Shown here one piece after another: positions 63,553 to 64,000 of a stretch of DNA of 64,000 nt; position 1 is the stretch's first letter, and the number at the start of each line of letters is the position of its first letter. Origin of the DNA: Methylomarinum vadi (GTDB lineage: Bacteria > Pseudomonadota > Gammaproteobacteria > Methylococcales > Methylomonadaceae); NCBI RefSeq assembly GCF_000733935.1, contig NZ_JPON01000001.1, positions 930,001-994,000 of the forward strand, written 5' to 3'. The translations under genes were made by a program, and so were the position numbers. The notes below the pieces were generated by a model that was given only the letters and a program-made list of their open reading frames with translations, searched no databases and was not told the origin of the DNA.

Positions 63553-64000
63553 GAGTTTTCTCTTTTAATAACGTTAATAATTGTTCGCTAAAATCCGCCT
63601 GCGGTTCCGCCCGGATAGGCACATGCCAATGGCTTTCATCGGCGAACGCCTGGCATTTAACCGCATCTTTTTCGGTCATCAAGGCCGGCTTGCCGTCTTG
63701 GAAACGAATATCGGCGGCGGCAAACTGGAAGTGATCGGGAAAAACGTGCTCCTGGAATTTCAAGCCGGCTGCCGTCAATAGTTTGAAAAAACGTTGGGGA
63801 TTACCGATTCCGGCAAGGGCATGGCAAGGCGTATCCTTGAACTGCCGCAATTCCTTTTCTTCCCCGGTTTTTAGATTCACGGCGCGATCGCCAATGAAGC
63901 GCATCGCATATTCCCCCTCCTCTTCCGCTTCGCCATTGACGATCACCAGATCCACTTCACGCAGTCGCTCGATCGGCTCCCGCAAAGGTCCGGCCGGCAA
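63545..64000 (-). CDS. lpxK: Tetraacyldisaccharide 4'-kinase (partial, 5' end outside window)
   Basis: The last 151 residues of LpxK, the lipid A kinase. [13 protein letters not shown] at the window edge is the segment after the catalytic domain. [29 protein letters not shown] and [14 protein letters not shown], then MTEKDAVKC, are typical of the C-terminal half. The edge codon TTG reads Leu in the full gene and is not its start. It leads the lpxK-trm112-kdsB operon. Confidence 0.92.
   Translation of the reverse strand: MPAGPLREPIERLREVDLVIVNGEAEEEGEYAMRFIGDRAVNLKTGEEKELRQFKDTPCHALAGIGNPQRFFKLLTAAGLKFQEHVFPDHFQFAAADIRFQDGKPALMTEKDAVKCQAFADESHWHVPIRAEPQADFSEQLLTLLKEKTHG

Noticed and set aside
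1-64000. CRISPR array, tRNA or rRNA genes
   Set aside because: No regularly spaced repeats, cloverleaf-like sequence or rRNA segments were seen by eye; a covariance search would settle this.

Overview
The window looks like chromosomal DNA from a gammaproteobacterium. The housekeeping genes (kdsB, lpxK, recJ, hom-thrC, alaC, ppk1, yciB, dacB-like) are of gammaproteobacterial type. The load of c-type cytochromes, copper proteins, a quinol nitric oxide reductase and a PuuD-type membrane protein resembles aerobic methylotrophs or methanotrophs of the order Methylococcales. That placement is an inference from gene content; no methane or methanol oxidation gene is present here. No rRNA, tRNA or CRISPR array was seen.

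Layout. 1-6.1 kb: a partial lipoprotein hydrolase, a TolC-type protein, a DUF1244/methyltransferase pair and a yciB-yciI-bolA-parvulin operon. 6.2-11.1 kb: ppk1, a radical SAM protein, a ZIP metal transporter and a YkvA-like protein. 11.3-18 kb: a methyltransferase, a permease split into two half-size genes, a complete IS1182-type insertion sequence with target duplications, then a quinol nitric oxide reductase whose first codons are out of frame, and a DUF488 gene. 18.2-24.9 kb: a PBP4-type peptidase, an OprB porin with a cytochrome c lipoprotein, and a GC-rich DUF2202-feoA-feoB-DUF2061 block. 24.9-32.3 kb: a copper module on the minus strand, in transcription order Tat-exported multicopper oxidase, second multicopper oxidase, TatA, CusB and CusA. 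A decayed IS200/IS605 element lies just upstream of it.

34.2-41.1 kb: a respiratory cluster behind a near-consensus promoter. It encodes a 50-residue membrane subunit, CuA subunit II and subunit I of a ba3-like oxidase, a diheme cytochrome c, a seven-heme cytochrome and, past a hairpin, a parvulin. 41.2-47.6 kb: a TlpA thioredoxin and a TolC-HlyD-RND efflux operon. 48-55.4 kb: a PuuD-like membrane protein, then an extended EmrAB-OprM pump operon (lipoprotein, small membrane protein, EmrB, OprM, EmrA) divergent from a LysR regulator. 55.5-64 kb: psd with a homopolymer frameshift, recJ, hom-thrC, alaC, and lpxK-trm112-kdsB.

The genes combine into periplasmic copper handling (multicopper oxidases, CusBA, TatA), periplasmic electron transfer to oxygen and NO (ba3 oxidase, cytochromes, qNOR) with folding helpers (two parvulins, TlpA), and three export pumps. 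The most notable points are the Tat-linked two-part multicopper oxidase next to TatA-CusBA, the oxidase operon with a seven-heme cytochrome, three disrupted reading frames (qNOR, psd, IS200 transposase) and several structured intergenic repeats.
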